Shown: positions 23,477 through 32,025 of the stretch, in pieces
How the letters are laid out: the number at the start of each line of letters is the position of its first letter
Position numbering within the stretch: position 1 is the first letter of the stretch
Source: Arthrobacter sp. JZ12
GTDB taxonomy: Bacteria > Actinomycetota > Actinomycetes > Actinomycetales > Micrococcaceae
Length of the DNA: 64,000 bases
Direction: 5' to 3'
Assembly: GCF_035189165.1 (NCBI RefSeq)
Contig: NZ_CP045246.1
Coordinates: 248,001-312,000 of the forward strand
The notes under the pieces: model-generated
The model's database searches: none
What the model was told of the DNA's origin: nothing
Seen by the model: the letters and a program-made list of their open reading frames with translations, nothing else
Translations under genes and position numbers: made by a program

Positions 23477-25401
23477 GCCCGCACACCCAGCAGACCCTCC
23501 GCTCCTTCCCGGCATTGGACAGCGAGCTCTCGCCCTTCACCGGCTGGACCCGCGAGCACCACGCAGCCCTTGCCGACTCGATGCTGCTCGGCGTCCGCCA
23601 GTGGGCAAGCCCTCATCACGGGCGGATCACCCCTCCCGGACGGGAAGGTGGCTACGGGCGTGCGATCGACGGCCTCGAGGGCTTCGCGCGAACCTTCATG
23701 ACCGCGGGATTCCGCCTGGCCGGCGAGCATGGCAGGGACCCCCTGAACCTCGCCGAGTGGTACGCCGAGGGCCTGCGCTCCGGCTCGGACCCGCAGTCAC
23801 CGGAACGCTGGATCCGACCGGACGAACACGGCCAGGCGAAGGTCGAGGCCGCGGCGCTGGCGCTCGTGCTTGACATGACCCGGTCGTGGATCTGGGACCG
23901 GTTGGACGCCACCGTCCAGGAACAGGTTGTCGACTGGTTCTCGCGCACCACCGACGCCGACTACCCGCCCATCAACTGGGTGTGGTTCCGCATCGTTGTG
24001 CAGCAGTTCCTGAAGTCCGTCGGTGCCGACTACAGCCAGGCCAACATTGACGAGGACCTCGCCCTCCACGACACCTTCGAGCGCGACGGCGGCTGGTACA
24101 GCGACGGCGACAAGCGCTCCTACGACCACTACTGCGGGTGGGCCCTCCACCTCTACCCGGTGCTCTGGCAGCGGATGGCCGGGCACGACGACGGCCCCGG
24201 CCCCGCGCGCAAGGAAAGGGACACTGCCCACCTGAACCGCTTCCTGCTCGACGCCGTCCGCCTGGTCGGAGCCGACGGCTCACCGCTCATTCAGGGCCGC
24301 AGCCTCATCTACCGCTTCGCCGCCGCGGCACCGTTCTGGGGCGGCGCGCTCGCCGGCTGCACCGCCGTCGACCCCGGCCTGCTGCGTCGCGCCGCCAGCG
24401 GAATCGTGCGCCACTTCGCCGACCGCGGCGCTCCCGACGCCGACGGTCTGCTCACCCTGGGCTGGCACCACGAGTGGCGGCAGATGGCTCAGTCCTACTC
24501 CGGTCCGGGCTCGCCCTACTGGGCATCGAAGGGCCTGCTGGGCCTCGCGTTGCCCGCCGATCACGAGGTCTGGACCGCCGTCGAAAAGCCGCTGCCCGTC
24601 GAGGAAGACGACTTCACCTTCACTGCCGCGGCACCCGGTTGGCTGGCCAGCGGCACTCGGGCCGACGGCGTCGTGCGCGTGATCAACCACGGCACCGACC
24701 ATGCCTCGCCCGGCGCGGAAGTGGCGGACTCGCCGCTGTATGCGCGGCTGGGCTACTCCACCGCCACCTCGCCCATCCTGGGCTCCGACGGGGAGACCGA
24801 CCCGCGCGACATGGCCGTCACGCTCGCCGACGCCCAGGGCCGGCCCAGCCACCGGTCCGGTTTCGAGACCCTCGCCGTGGAGGTGACAGCCGACGACGCC
24901 GGTGCGCTCGCCGGGGCATCCCGGGCGCAAGCCCACTGGGTGGAACCGGATCCCCACGGATTCGACCACGGCTACGGCGCCAGCGGGATCGTCAGCCGGG
25001 GCGCCCCGCTCACCACCGTGTCCATTGTCTCGGGGCCGTGGGAAGTGCGGCTTGTCCGGGTCGACCGGGAGCCGGCGGCCGGAGAGGTTCAGCTGGGCGC
25101 TCTCACTATCGGCGGCTGGCCGTTGCCGGACTCCAGTGAGCTGGCCTCCGTCGTCGAGCCCCTCGTGGGACTCGAGCGGGCCGAACCCCGCGTCCTCCTC
25201 GATGCCACCCCGCTAGGCGACCGGACCGTCATTCCTGCTGCGGCCACCGAAAGGCCGGAGGTGGGCAGCTGGTACGGCGCCGCCGTCAGCCTTGGTGATT
25301 CCGCCTCCCTGAACCGCCGCCCCGACGTCGAGCTCGGCGCCGGCACGGCTACCGTCTGCTGGCCGGGCCACCACACAACCACTGTCGTTCTGCCCGAATA
25401 G
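23473..25401 (+). CDS. DUF2264 domain protein, probable glycoside hydrolase
   Basis: A 642-residue protein of the DUF2264 family. The N-terminal two thirds form a Trp-rich alpha/alpha barrel (GGYGRAIDGLEGFARTFMTA, then WNWVWF-like INWVWFRIVVQQFLKSVGAD, then GWYSDGDKRSYDHYCGWALH). The remainder (from about residue 390) is beta-rich. As I recall, the family has been placed among glycoside hydrolases with beta-glucuronidase activity in Bacteroides (GH154), which would fit a uronic-acid polysaccharide. No signal peptide, so cytoplasmic. ATGA overlap with the preceding dehydrogenase gene. Confidence 0.8.
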   Translation: MSPHTQQTLRSFPALDSELSPFTGWTREHHAALADSMLLGVRQWASPHHGRITPPGREGGYGRAIDGLEGFARTFMTAGFRLAGEHGRDPLNLAEWYAEGLRSGSDPQSPERWIRPDEHGQAKVEAAALALVLDMTRSWIWDRLDATVQEQVVDWFSRTTDADYPPINWVWFRIVVQQFLKSVGADYSQANIDEDLALHDTFERDGGWYSDGDKRSYDHYCGWALHLYPVLWQRMAGHDDGPGPARKERDTAHLNRFLLDAVRLVGADGSPLIQGRSLIYRFAAAAPFWGGALAGCTAVDPGLLRRAASGIVRHFADRGAPDADGLLTLGWHHEWRQMAQSYSGPGSPYWASKGLLGLALPADHEVWTAVEKPLPVEEDDFTFTAAAPGWLASGTRADGVVRVINHGTDHASPGAEVADSPLYARLGYSTATSPILGSDGETDPRDMAVTLADAQGRPSHRSGFETLAVEVTADDAGALAGASRAQAHWVEPDPHGFDHGYGASGIVSRGAPLTTVSIVSGPWEVRLVRVDREPAAGEVQLGALTIGGWPLPDSSELASVVEPLVGLERAEPRVLLDATPLGDRTVIPAAATERPEVGSWYGAAVSLGDSASLNRRPDVELGAGTATVCWPGHHTTTVVLPE

Positions 25402-25489
25402 CTCTAGCTCCATCTTCAAACTCAGTTACTCAACCAGTACCGACCACTCCCGCCGACAGCGGCCGGGAGTACAACCAAGGAGATCCGCA

Positions 25490-26770
25490 ATGAAGCGAAA
25501 TGTACTCGCAGCCGCTGCCGTGGCTGCCACCGCCGTCCTGGCGCTCACCGGATGCGGCGGCGCCGCCGGTCCTGCGGAGGGAGGCGGCGGAGAGGACGGC
25601 AAGACGCCGCTCACCGTCTCGGTCTGGAACTACGAGGGAACTCCCGAGTTCAAGGCTCTCTTCGACGCGTATGAGGAAGAGAATCCGGACATCGACATCC
25701 AGCACATCGACATCCTCGCCGACGACTACGCCGAGAAGGTCACCACCATGCTGGCCGGCGGTGACACCACTGACGTCCTGACCATGAAGAGCCCCATGGA
25801 GTACGCGCGCTACGCCAGCCGCGGGCAGCTGCAGGACGTCAGCGATGTCGTCGGCCAGCTCGACACCGAGAACACCGCGAACCTCGACGCCTACGAGGTG
25901 GACGGCAAGTACTTCGCTGCTCCCTACCGCCAGGACTTCTGGCTGCTGTACTACAACAAGGATTTGTTCGACGCCGCCGGAGTGGAGTACCCGGAGAACC
26001 TGACCTGGGACGAATACGCCGAGGCCGCAAAGAGCCTCGCCAGCGGCGAGGGCGGCAACAAGGTCTACGGCGCCTACCACCACTACTGGCGCTCGGTGGT
26101 TCAGGCCATCGCCTCGGCCCAGACCGGCGGCGACCTGATCGGCGGCGAGTACGACTTCCTCGCAGACCAGTACCAGACCGTGGTGGACCTGCAGAAGGAA
26201 GGCGCGGCGCTGGACTGGGCAACCGCGATGAGCCAGCAGACCGGCTACCGCACCATGTTCGAGACCCAGCAGGCCGCGATGGTCCCCATGGGCACCTGGT
26301 ACATCGCTCCGCTGGTCGCGGCGCAGGAGGCCGGGGAAGTCGACTTCAACTGGGGACTTGCGCCCATGCCGCAGATTTCCGACGGCGAGGACATCACCAC
26401 GTTCGGATCGCCCACCGGCTTCGCCGTCAACAAGAACGCCGAGCACAGCGAGGAAGCGAAAGCGTTCCTCGCCTGGGCGGCAGGTGATGGCGGGGCAGCA
26501 GCGATCGCCGAGATCGGCGTCGTACCCGCACTGCAGACCGACACCGTCACTGAGGCCTACTTCCAGCTCGAGGGCCTGCCCGCTGACGACCTCTCGAAGG
26601 AAGCCTTCACACCCGAGGAAACCAAGCTCGAGATGCCCATCAGCGACGTGACCAGCGACATCGACGCGATCCTGGCCGAGGAGCACGAGCTCATCATGGT
26701 CGGCGAAAAGACGATCGAGCAGGGCATCGCCGACATGACCAAGCGCGTACAGGGCGAAGTACTGAACTGA
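25490..26770 (+). CDS. Carbohydrate ABC substrate-binding lipoprotein (second importer)
   Basis: A 426-residue family 1 solute-binding lipoprotein: signal with lipobox LTGC near residue 22, a Gly/Glu linker, then TVSVWNYEGTPEFKALFDAYEEE. A run of aromatic residues, FAAPYRQDFWLLYYNKD (about residues 142-158), is typical of sugar-binding members. AAGGAG precedes the ATG. It is separated from its permeases by a 52-base gap holding a hairpin (26778-26804), which probably trims downstream expression so that binding protein exceeds permease. Confidence 0.87.
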   Translation: MKRNVLAAAAVAATAVLALTGCGGAAGPAEGGGGEDGKTPLTVSVWNYEGTPEFKALFDAYEEENPDIDIQHIDILADDYAEKVTTMLAGGDTTDVLTMKSPMEYARYASRGQLQDVSDVVGQLDTENTANLDAYEVDGKYFAAPYRQDFWLLYYNKDLFDAAGVEYPENLTWDEYAEAAKSLASGEGGNKVYGAYHHYWRSVVQAIASAQTGGDLIGGEYDFLADQYQTVVDLQKEGAALDWATAMSQQTGYRTMFETQQAAMVPMGTWYIAPLVAAQEAGEVDFNWGLAPMPQISDGEDITTFGSPTGFAVNKNAEHSEEAKAFLAWAAGDGGAAAIAEIGVVPALQTDTVTEAYFQLEGLPADDLSKEAFTPEETKLEMPISDVTSDIDAILAEEHELIMVGEKTIEQGIADMTKRVQGEVLN

Positions 26771-26777
26771 TCCGCTC

Positions 26778-26804
26778 GGGGCGCCGTCGGCACGGCGGCG
26801 CCCC
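26778..26804 (+). terminator. Intra-operon hairpin between binding protein and permease genes
   Basis: GGGGCGCCG (26778-26786) pairs with CGGCGCCCC (26796-26804) around a nine-base loop. No T-run follows, so it is more likely an mRNA-stabilising or partial-termination structure than a full terminator. Confidence 0.55.
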
Positions 26805-26822
26805 TACGGGAAAAGGCACACT

Positions 26823-27764
26823 ATGACTACGCAGACACTCAAGCGGCCCAAGGCCTCCCGGACGGGCACGAGCCCGCGATCGCAGGGCAACCGTAAGCAG
26901 GCCCGGCGCACCACCCTGATCGGGTGGACCTTCATCCTTCCCAACTTCCTCGGGTTCCTCGCCTTCACGCTGATCCCGGTGTTCGCCGCGTTCGCGCTGG
27001 CCTTCATGGAGTGGAACTCCTTCTCCACGCCCGAGTGGATCGGCCTTCGGAACTTCCAGGAGATGTTCGGCAGCGAGACGTTCTGGATCGCGCTGATGAA
27101 CACCGTCGGGTACACGATCGGGCACGTACCGCTGACCCTGGGGCTGGCCCTCCTGCTGGCAATGCTGCTGAACCGGAAGCTCAAAGGCATCGGCTTCTTC
27201 CGGGTGGCCATCTTCTTCCCGTACATCACTTCGTTGGTGGCGGTCGCCGTTGTCTGGAACATGCTCTTCAACCCGACAACGGGGCCCATCAACCAGCTGC
27301 TGGAGGCCATCGGCATCGCCAACCCGCCCGGCTGGACGTCCAGCTCCGACTGGGCCATGCCCGCGGTGATCATCACCAGCGTCTGGCGGGACATGGGTTA
27401 TTACATGATCCTGTTCCTCGCCGGACTGCAGGCCATCCCCAACGAGCTGTACGAAGCCGCTGAGGTGGACGGCGCCAACGCCTGGCAGCGGTTCTGGAAC
27501 GTCACGGTTCCGGGTCTGCGTCCAACCACCTTCTTTGTACTCGTCATGCTCACGGTCTCGAGCTTCAAGGTGTTCGACCTCATTGTCGTGATGACGGACG
27601 GCGGGCCCGGACGGTCAACGACGGTGCTGTCCCAGCTCATCTACCAGGAGGGCATTACGGAGGGTAACTTCGGCTACTCCTCGGCGATCTCCCTGGTGCT
27701 CTTCCTCATTGTGCTGACCGTGACGGTGGTGCAATTCAAACTGCAGCAGCGGAAGGAACGCTGA
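26823..27764 (+). CDS. Carbohydrate ABC transporter permease (MalF type)
   Basis: A 313-residue membrane protein with six helices after a basic cytoplasmic N-terminus of about 35 residues. Its EAA loop reads YEAAEVDGANAWQRFWNVTVPG around residues 217-238. It belongs to the CUT1 sugar family. The stop overlaps the next permease start in TGATG, indicating coupled translation. As for the first importer, no ATPase gene is in the locus. Confidence 0.88.
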   Translation: MTTQTLKRPKASRTGTSPRSQGNRKQARRTTLIGWTFILPNFLGFLAFTLIPVFAAFALAFMEWNSFSTPEWIGLRNFQEMFGSETFWIALMNTVGYTIGHVPLTLGLALLLAMLLNRKLKGIGFFRVAIFFPYITSLVAVAVVWNMLFNPTTGPINQLLEAIGIANPPGWTSSSDWAMPAVIITSVWRDMGYYMILFLAGLQAIPNELYEAAEVDGANAWQRFWNVTVPGLRPTTFFVLVMLTVSSFKVFDLIVVMTDGGPGRSTTVLSQLIYQEGITEGNFGYSSAISLVLFLIVLTVTVVQFKLQQRKER

Positions 27765-28690
27765 TGACCAACGTGACAGAAGACCTCAAGACCGAAGCAT
27801 CACTGGCACCAGCCTTGCCGCTGGAGCGGCAGGGGAGCGGCCGCCGTCGTTCCCGTTCCCGGAAGGAGATCACCTCCCGGCGGGTGAACCTGCTCTGCTA
27901 CGGGCTGCTGGCCGTGCTGGTGGCGGGGCTGATGGTGCCGTTCATCTGGATGGTTTCCTCCTCGTTGAAGCTGAACAACCAGGTGTTCACGGTTCCCATC
28001 CAGTGGATCCCGGAGGAATTCATCTGGAGCAACTACACGGAGATCTGGTCCCGCATCCCGATGATGGGCTACATCCAGAACACCCTGTACCTGGCTGTCA
28101 TCATCACGTTCCTCCAGGTGCTCACCGGCTCGCTTGCCGCCTACGGGTTCTCCAAGGTGCGGTTCCCCGGTCGGGACGCGCTGTTCCTCGGCTACATCGC
28201 GACCATCGCCGTACCGTGGCAGGCCTACATGGTGCCGCAGTACATCATGATGCAGAACCTCGGGCTCACCAATACGTTCTGGTCCCTCATTCTGCTGCAG
28301 GCGTTTGGCGCCTTCGGAGTGTTCCTGATGCGCCAGTACTACATGACCATTCCGGATGAACTCTGCGAAGCCGCGCGCATCGACGGTCTCAGCGAGTACG
28401 GCATCTGGGCGCGGGTGATCCTGCCCCTGTCCAAACCGGCACTGGCGTCCCTGGCGCTGTTGACTTTCGTCAACACGTGGAACGACTACATGGGACCGTT
28501 CATCTACCTGACCAGCAACCGGCTCTGGACGGTGCAGTTGGGCCTGCGGTCCTTCGTGGGACAGTTCGACGCCGAATACGCCATGATCATGACCGGATCA
28601 GTCATCTCGGTGATCCCGATCCTGATCATCTTCCTGCTGGGGCAGCGGTACTTCATCCAGGGGATTGCGACGAGCGGAATGAAGGGGTGA
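27764..28690 (+). CDS. Carbohydrate ABC transporter permease (MalG type)
   Basis: A 308-residue membrane protein; a 40-residue basic tail (RRRSRSRKE) precedes six helices. The EAA loop is CEAARIDGLSEYGIWARVILP near residue 200. Partner of the MalF-type permease upstream. The final codons overlap the YesL-like gene (GTGA), so that protein is made together with the importer. Confidence 0.88.
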   Translation: MTNVTEDLKTEASLAPALPLERQGSGRRRSRSRKEITSRRVNLLCYGLLAVLVAGLMVPFIWMVSSSLKLNNQVFTVPIQWIPEEFIWSNYTEIWSRIPMMGYIQNTLYLAVIITFLQVLTGSLAAYGFSKVRFPGRDALFLGYIATIAVPWQAYMVPQYIMMQNLGLTNTFWSLILLQAFGAFGVFLMRQYYMTIPDELCEAARIDGLSEYGIWARVILPLSKPALASLALLTFVNTWNDYMGPFIYLTSNRLWTVQLGLRSFVGQFDAEYAMIMTGSVISVIPILIIFLLGQRYFIQGIATSGMKG

Positions 28691-29403
28691 GTTCGCTGCT
28701 GCGACCGGCGCGGTCGGGACAACCCGCACGACGGCGCGGGGCCGGCCTGGGGTTCGAAACCTTCAGCAGCATCTTCGCTTTCGTCTACACGTTCCTGGCC
28801 GTCAACGTGTCGTTGGCAGTCACGAACGCGCCCCTGGTGTTCTTCCTCTACGCGGTGGTTGAGCCCGCGGCGTCCTGGCCGTTCTTCCTGGCTCTGTCGG
28901 TCACGGTGCTGCCTTCCCTGGGCGGAGCATTCGCAGCCTTCGCCGACCTGCGGGGCGAGGAAAGCGTCGATCGGCCGTTCGCGGCGTTCTTCCGCGGCTA
29001 CCGGGCGGCGTTTCGGCGGGCTGCGCTCGCGGGGCTTGCCGCCGTCGTCGTGCTTTTTGTCCTGGGGGTGGACCTTGCGCTGGTCGCAGGGCAGCCGGCA
29101 GGGGTGCTGCTTGCCCCTCTCGCGGTTCTCGGCATCGTTGCGGTCGTGGTCTGCGCGGTTCACCTGGTGGCGGGCGCGGTGCTGTTGCCGTCTGCGCGGC
29201 TGCGGGACCTTGCCAAGGCCGCGCTCTTCATTTCGGTTCGCCGCTGGTATCTGAGTGCCGCGGCCCTGGTGCTGCTGGGGATCGTTGCCGGGGCAGCGCT
29301 GGTGCAGCCTGTGCTCGGTGTTGCGCTGGTGCCCGCACCGCTGCTGTTCATTGTCTGGAGCAACGCCGCATACGCCTTCGGGGCGGAGTTGGAGCGGGCC
29401 TGA
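28687..29403 (+). CDS. DUF624 / YesL-like membrane protein
   Basis: A 238-residue membrane protein with about five to six helices. Its early part (LGFETFSSIFAFVYTFLAVN and VLPSLGGAFAAFADLR) resembles the DUF624 family, whose member YesL accompanies sugar ABC importers in Bacillus pectin loci. The GTG start overlaps the permease stop, so it ends the importer operon. Function of the family is unknown; an accessory role in import is suggested by this recurrent linkage. Confidence 0.7.
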   Translation: MSSLLRPARSGQPARRRGAGLGFETFSSIFAFVYTFLAVNVSLAVTNAPLVFFLYAVVEPAASWPFFLALSVTVLPSLGGAFAAFADLRGEESVDRPFAAFFRGYRAAFRRAALAGLAAVVVLFVLGVDLALVAGQPAGVLLAPLAVLGIVAVVVCAVHLVAGAVLLPSARLRDLAKAALFISVRRWYLSAAALVLLGIVAGAALVQPVLGVALVPAPLLFIVWSNAAYAFGAELERA

Positions 29404-29476
29404 GGGTTCGCCCGCTTGGCTTGTGCAGGACGCTTTTCGTGAGCGGCGTCGGACAGGTGCGTGTCAGGATGGCACG

Positions 29477-30130
29477 GTGATCCTCGCTGACCTTACTGAC
29501 CGCATCGAGCACCTCCGCGTGCACACGTCGATGGGTGGGGACAGCGTCGTCGTTATCGGGATCACGGGCGCGCCGGGAGCGGGCAAGACCACGCTCGCCG
29601 AGAGCCTCGTGAGCGAGCTCAATGGGGATGAAGCGGACCCGGAGCGGCAGCTGTATGCGCACGTTCCGATGGACGGCTTCCACCTCGCCGACGCCGAACT
29701 GGACCGTCTGGGCCTGCTGGACCGGAAGGGTGCTCCCGAGACCTTCGACTCATATGGGTATGCGGCACTACTGAGCCGCTTGAGCGAGCCGCGGAATGCG
29801 GTGGTTTACGCGCCGGGCTTCGAGCGGACGCTGGAGCAGCCGCTGGCCGGCGTTATTCCGGTGTACCCGTCGGTGCAGGTTGTGATCACCGAGGGCAACT
29901 ACCTGCTGCTGGACCGTCCGGGCTGGCGCGAGGTGCGTCAGCGGTGCACGGAGACCTGGTTCTGCGAGCAAGAGCAGCGCCTGCGCATTGAGCGTCTGGT
30001 CCAGCGGCACATTCTGTTCGGCAAGTCACCGGAAGCAGCGGCGAGCTGGGTCGAGACCGTGGATGAGCCCAACGCGCGCCTGATCGAAGCCACCCGCAGC
30101 CGTGCGGACCTCGTTGTTCGAGTGGGATAG
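29477..30130 (+). CDS. Uridine-kinase-like nucleoside/sugar kinase
   Basis: A 217-residue P-loop kinase. GITGAPGAGKTTLAESLVSE (about residues 30-49) is Walker A; HVPMDGFHLADAELDRLG is the substrate-binding block; VVITEGNYLLLDRPGW is a Walker B-like strand; TWFCEQEQRLRIERLVQRH is the lid region. The pattern matches the uridine kinase / phosphoribulokinase / type I pantothenate kinase group, in particular the FrcK-like nucleoside/nucleotide kinase family proteins. GTG is taken as start because it begins the conserved core; a strong ribosome site is lacking. It lies downstream of the sugar operon, so a sugar kinase role is possible. Confidence 0.78.
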   Translation: MILADLTDRIEHLRVHTSMGGDSVVVIGITGAPGAGKTTLAESLVSELNGDEADPERQLYAHVPMDGFHLADAELDRLGLLDRKGAPETFDSYGYAALLSRLSEPRNAVVYAPGFERTLEQPLAGVIPVYPSVQVVITEGNYLLLDRPGWREVRQRCTETWFCEQEQRLRIERLVQRHILFGKSPEAAASWVETVDEPNARLIEATRSRADLVVRVG

Positions 30131-30144
30131 CGTCCCGGAGCGAC

Positions 30145-30212
30145 GGATCCGTTGCCTTCGCGCCGAAGACGTTGCCTCAATGCCACGTGCTCTGCGGTGA
30201 GGCAACGGATCC
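30145..30212. repeat. Intergenic inverted repeat with competing stems
   Basis: GGATCCGTTGCCT (30145-30157) is perfectly complementary to AGGCAACGGATCC (30200-30212). A second left arm, GTTGCCTCA (30171-30179), can pair instead with TGAGGCAAC (30198-30206). The two stems share the right arm and exclude each other. No T-run follows. Confidence 0.75.
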
Positions 30213-30270
30213 ATGGGTTACCTGCTGAGCTGGCCGGGCCCGGCCCCACCGTCACAACCCGCCCGTCAAC

Positions 30271-30342
30271 CGCAGAAGCGCCGGGAAGGTGCAGGAACGT
30301 GGAGACGTCCCCACGTTCCTGCACAGCACCGGCGCTTCTGCG
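30271..30342. repeat. Long two-block palindrome (72 nt)
   Basis: Arm one is CGCAGAAGCGCCGG (30271-30284), a four-base break, then GTGCAGGAACGTGG (30289-30302). Arm two is CCACGTTCCTGCAC (30311-30324), a four-base break, then CCGGCGCTTCTGCG (30329-30342). All 28 paired bases match exactly, with a symmetric internal loop and an eight-base apical loop. It could be a terminator, a mobile palindromic repeat or a structured RNA. Confidence 0.8.
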
Positions 30343-30420
30343 TCTGACGACCGCCGCGCCGCTTGACGCACCTATCGAATACCGATAACTTTCTCTTGTT
30401 GCTCAATCGAAGGGGTCCTG

Positions 30421-30912
30421 ATGGGAAAGCTGACCATCATCGCGTTGCAGGTGGTAATTGCGATGGTTCTTGCCGGGTCGCTATTCGTTCAACTGTGGAT
30501 GGTTCCGCTGATCTCCACCGATCTTGAGGAAGCCGGCGCACCCACGGGACTGCGGATTACGTTCAACGCCATCGTGGTCTTCGGCATCGTGACGGTTCAG
30601 GTCAGCGCGCTGTGCGTCTGGAAGCTGCTGACCATGGTTCGGCACAACACCGTGTTCTCGAAGGGCGCGTTCCGCTATGTCGACATCATCTTTGGGGCGA
30701 TTGCCGCCGCGTCGGTGCTCGTCTTCGGGCTTGCCGTACTGCTGGCGCCGGGCGGGATCGCACCGGGAATCATCCTGCTGATCTGCGGTGCATCGTTGAT
30801 GATCGGCGGGGTAGCGCTGATTGTGCTGGTGCTGCGGATGCTGCTTGCCCAGGCGGTAGCCCGCGACGTCGAAGCCAAGCACCTCCGCACCGAACTCGAC
30901 GAGGTGATTTGA
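30421..30912 (+). CDS. DUF2975 membrane protein
   Basis: A 163-residue protein with four predicted helices and a short charged C-terminus (LAQAVARDVEAKHLRTELDEVI). The topology and the directly following small HTH gene match the DUF2975/YozG-type pairs common in Gram-positive bacteria. The stop overlaps the HTH start (TGATG). Function of the pair is not established; a membrane sensor acting with a DNA-binding partner is one proposal. Confidence 0.8.
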   Translation: MGKLTIIALQVVIAMVLAGSLFVQLWMVPLISTDLEEAGAPTGLRITFNAIVVFGIVTVQVSALCVWKLLTMVRHNTVFSKGAFRYVDIIFGAIAAASVLVFGLAVLLAPGGIAPGIILLICGASLMIGGVALIVLVLRMLLAQAVARDVEAKHLRTELDEVI

Positions 30913-31172
30913 TGCCGATCATCGTTGACATCGACGTCATGCTGGCGCGCCGGAAGATGCCCGTGGGCGTCCTCGCGGAGCGGGTGGGAATCACCCCGGC
31001 CAACCTCGCGGTGCTCAAGAACGGAAGGGCCAAGGCCGTACGATTCACAACCCTCGAAGCGCTGTGTGAGGTGCTGCAGTGCCAGCCAGGTGACCTCCTG
31101 CGATGGACTCCCGATGGGCCGGAGTCCCTGGATGATGGGGATGGCTTGGAGCGCGATACAGTTTCGGAGTGA
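30912..31172 (+). CDS. Small Cro/C1-type HTH regulator (YozG-like)
   Basis: An 86-residue DNA-binding protein. LARRKMPVGVLAERVGITPANLAVLKNGRAKAVRF (as adjacent blocks from residue 11 to 45) is a five-helix Xre domain, followed by LEALCEVLQCQPGDLL, which is diagnostic of the HTH_26 subgroup. It overlaps the DUF2975 gene upstream and a PAS-ANTAR gene downstream (GTGA), so three genes are translationally linked. Confidence 0.85.
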   Translation: MPIIVDIDVMLARRKMPVGVLAERVGITPANLAVLKNGRAKAVRFTTLEALCEVLQCQPGDLLRWTPDGPESLDDGDGLERDTVSE

Positions 31173-31930
31173 GTGGTTTCACTGCGTACGGCGCCGATGA
31201 CTCGTCGAAGCTTGCCGGGGATGAAGCGTTCCGGGCAGATACGGTGCCAACCGTCCTTATCGATCGTGATTTGACCATCCGAGCGGTTAATCCCGCCTTC
31301 ACCCGCCTGACCGGCCGTGAAGAAGACTCGTTGGTGTCGGTGCATGCACTGTCGGCGTTTCCCGAGAACCCGGACGATCCCAAGGCCGACGCAGTAGTTC
31401 GACTCGGCGCCTCCTTCGAGAGGGTTCTTCGGACCGGCGTCGCTCACAATATGGTCATCCAGCGCTACGACCTTGTGAACAAGAAGTCGGGGAAGTTCGA
31501 GCAGCGACACTGGGTGCCCTACAACGTCCCGATCCTGCACGAAGGGCGGGTAGTCGGTATCCGGCAGCGCATCCGGGAGGCGACGGTCCTTCGAGCCGAC
31601 GCGTTGGCGGTCATGGAGCACTACCGGGATGTCATGAACAAGGTTGCGGTAGATTCGTCGGAGGCCGAAAGGCACCGGCAGATGGTCGACCTTTTCGCCG
31701 ACGGTATCGCCGATTACAAGGACCTTGCGCAGGAAGTAGCCCAACTCCGTGAAGCGCTCTCGTCCCGTGCCACGATCGAGCAGGCAAAGGGAATGCTGAT
31801 GCTCAGCAGGGGGTGCAGCGCGGACGAAGCTTTCAGTTTGCTCCGGCAGCTGTCCCAGGACACCAACGTGCGCCTGATCGACGTCGCTGCAGCGCTCATC
31901 TATCAGCTCCGAAACACCAACCGAAGGTAG
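31169..31930 (+). CDS. PAS-ANTAR domain RNA-binding antiterminator
   Basis: A 253-residue protein. Residues about 25-135 are a PAS sensor (TVLIDRDLTIRAVNPAFTRL at its start). A helical linker with coiled-coil character follows (about 140-195), then a C-terminal ANTAR domain (about 198-250) with SSRATIEQAKGMLMLSRGCS and an Ala-rich third helix. ANTAR proteins bind paired hairpins in nascent RNA and prevent termination. The GTG start overlaps the HTH gene stop. The targets are unknown; the structured palindromes upstream at 30.1-30.3 kb are possible but do not obviously show the tandem hexaloop ANTAR consensus. Confidence 0.88.
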   Translation: MSGFTAYGADDSSKLAGDEAFRADTVPTVLIDRDLTIRAVNPAFTRLTGREEDSLVSVHALSAFPENPDDPKADAVVRLGASFERVLRTGVAHNMVIQRYDLVNKKSGKFEQRHWVPYNVPILHEGRVVGIRQRIREATVLRADALAVMEHYRDVMNKVAVDSSEAERHRQMVDLFADGIADYKDLAQEVAQLREALSSRATIEQAKGMLMLSRGCSADEAFSLLRQLSQDTNVRLIDVAAALIYQLRNTNRR

Positions 31931-32025
31931 TTGACTGGCACGCATTGGCGCACGCCCGGCGGTACATTGCAGTTAGATCAGCGCTGCAGCCGCAAACCTC
32001 CAACGAACTGAGCGGGAGCCCATCA

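Noticed and set aside
30145-30342. ANTAR target hairpins upstream of the PAS-ANTAR gene
   Set aside because: ANTAR targets are two small hexaloop hairpins with set A and G positions; these palindromes are much longer and lack that pattern.
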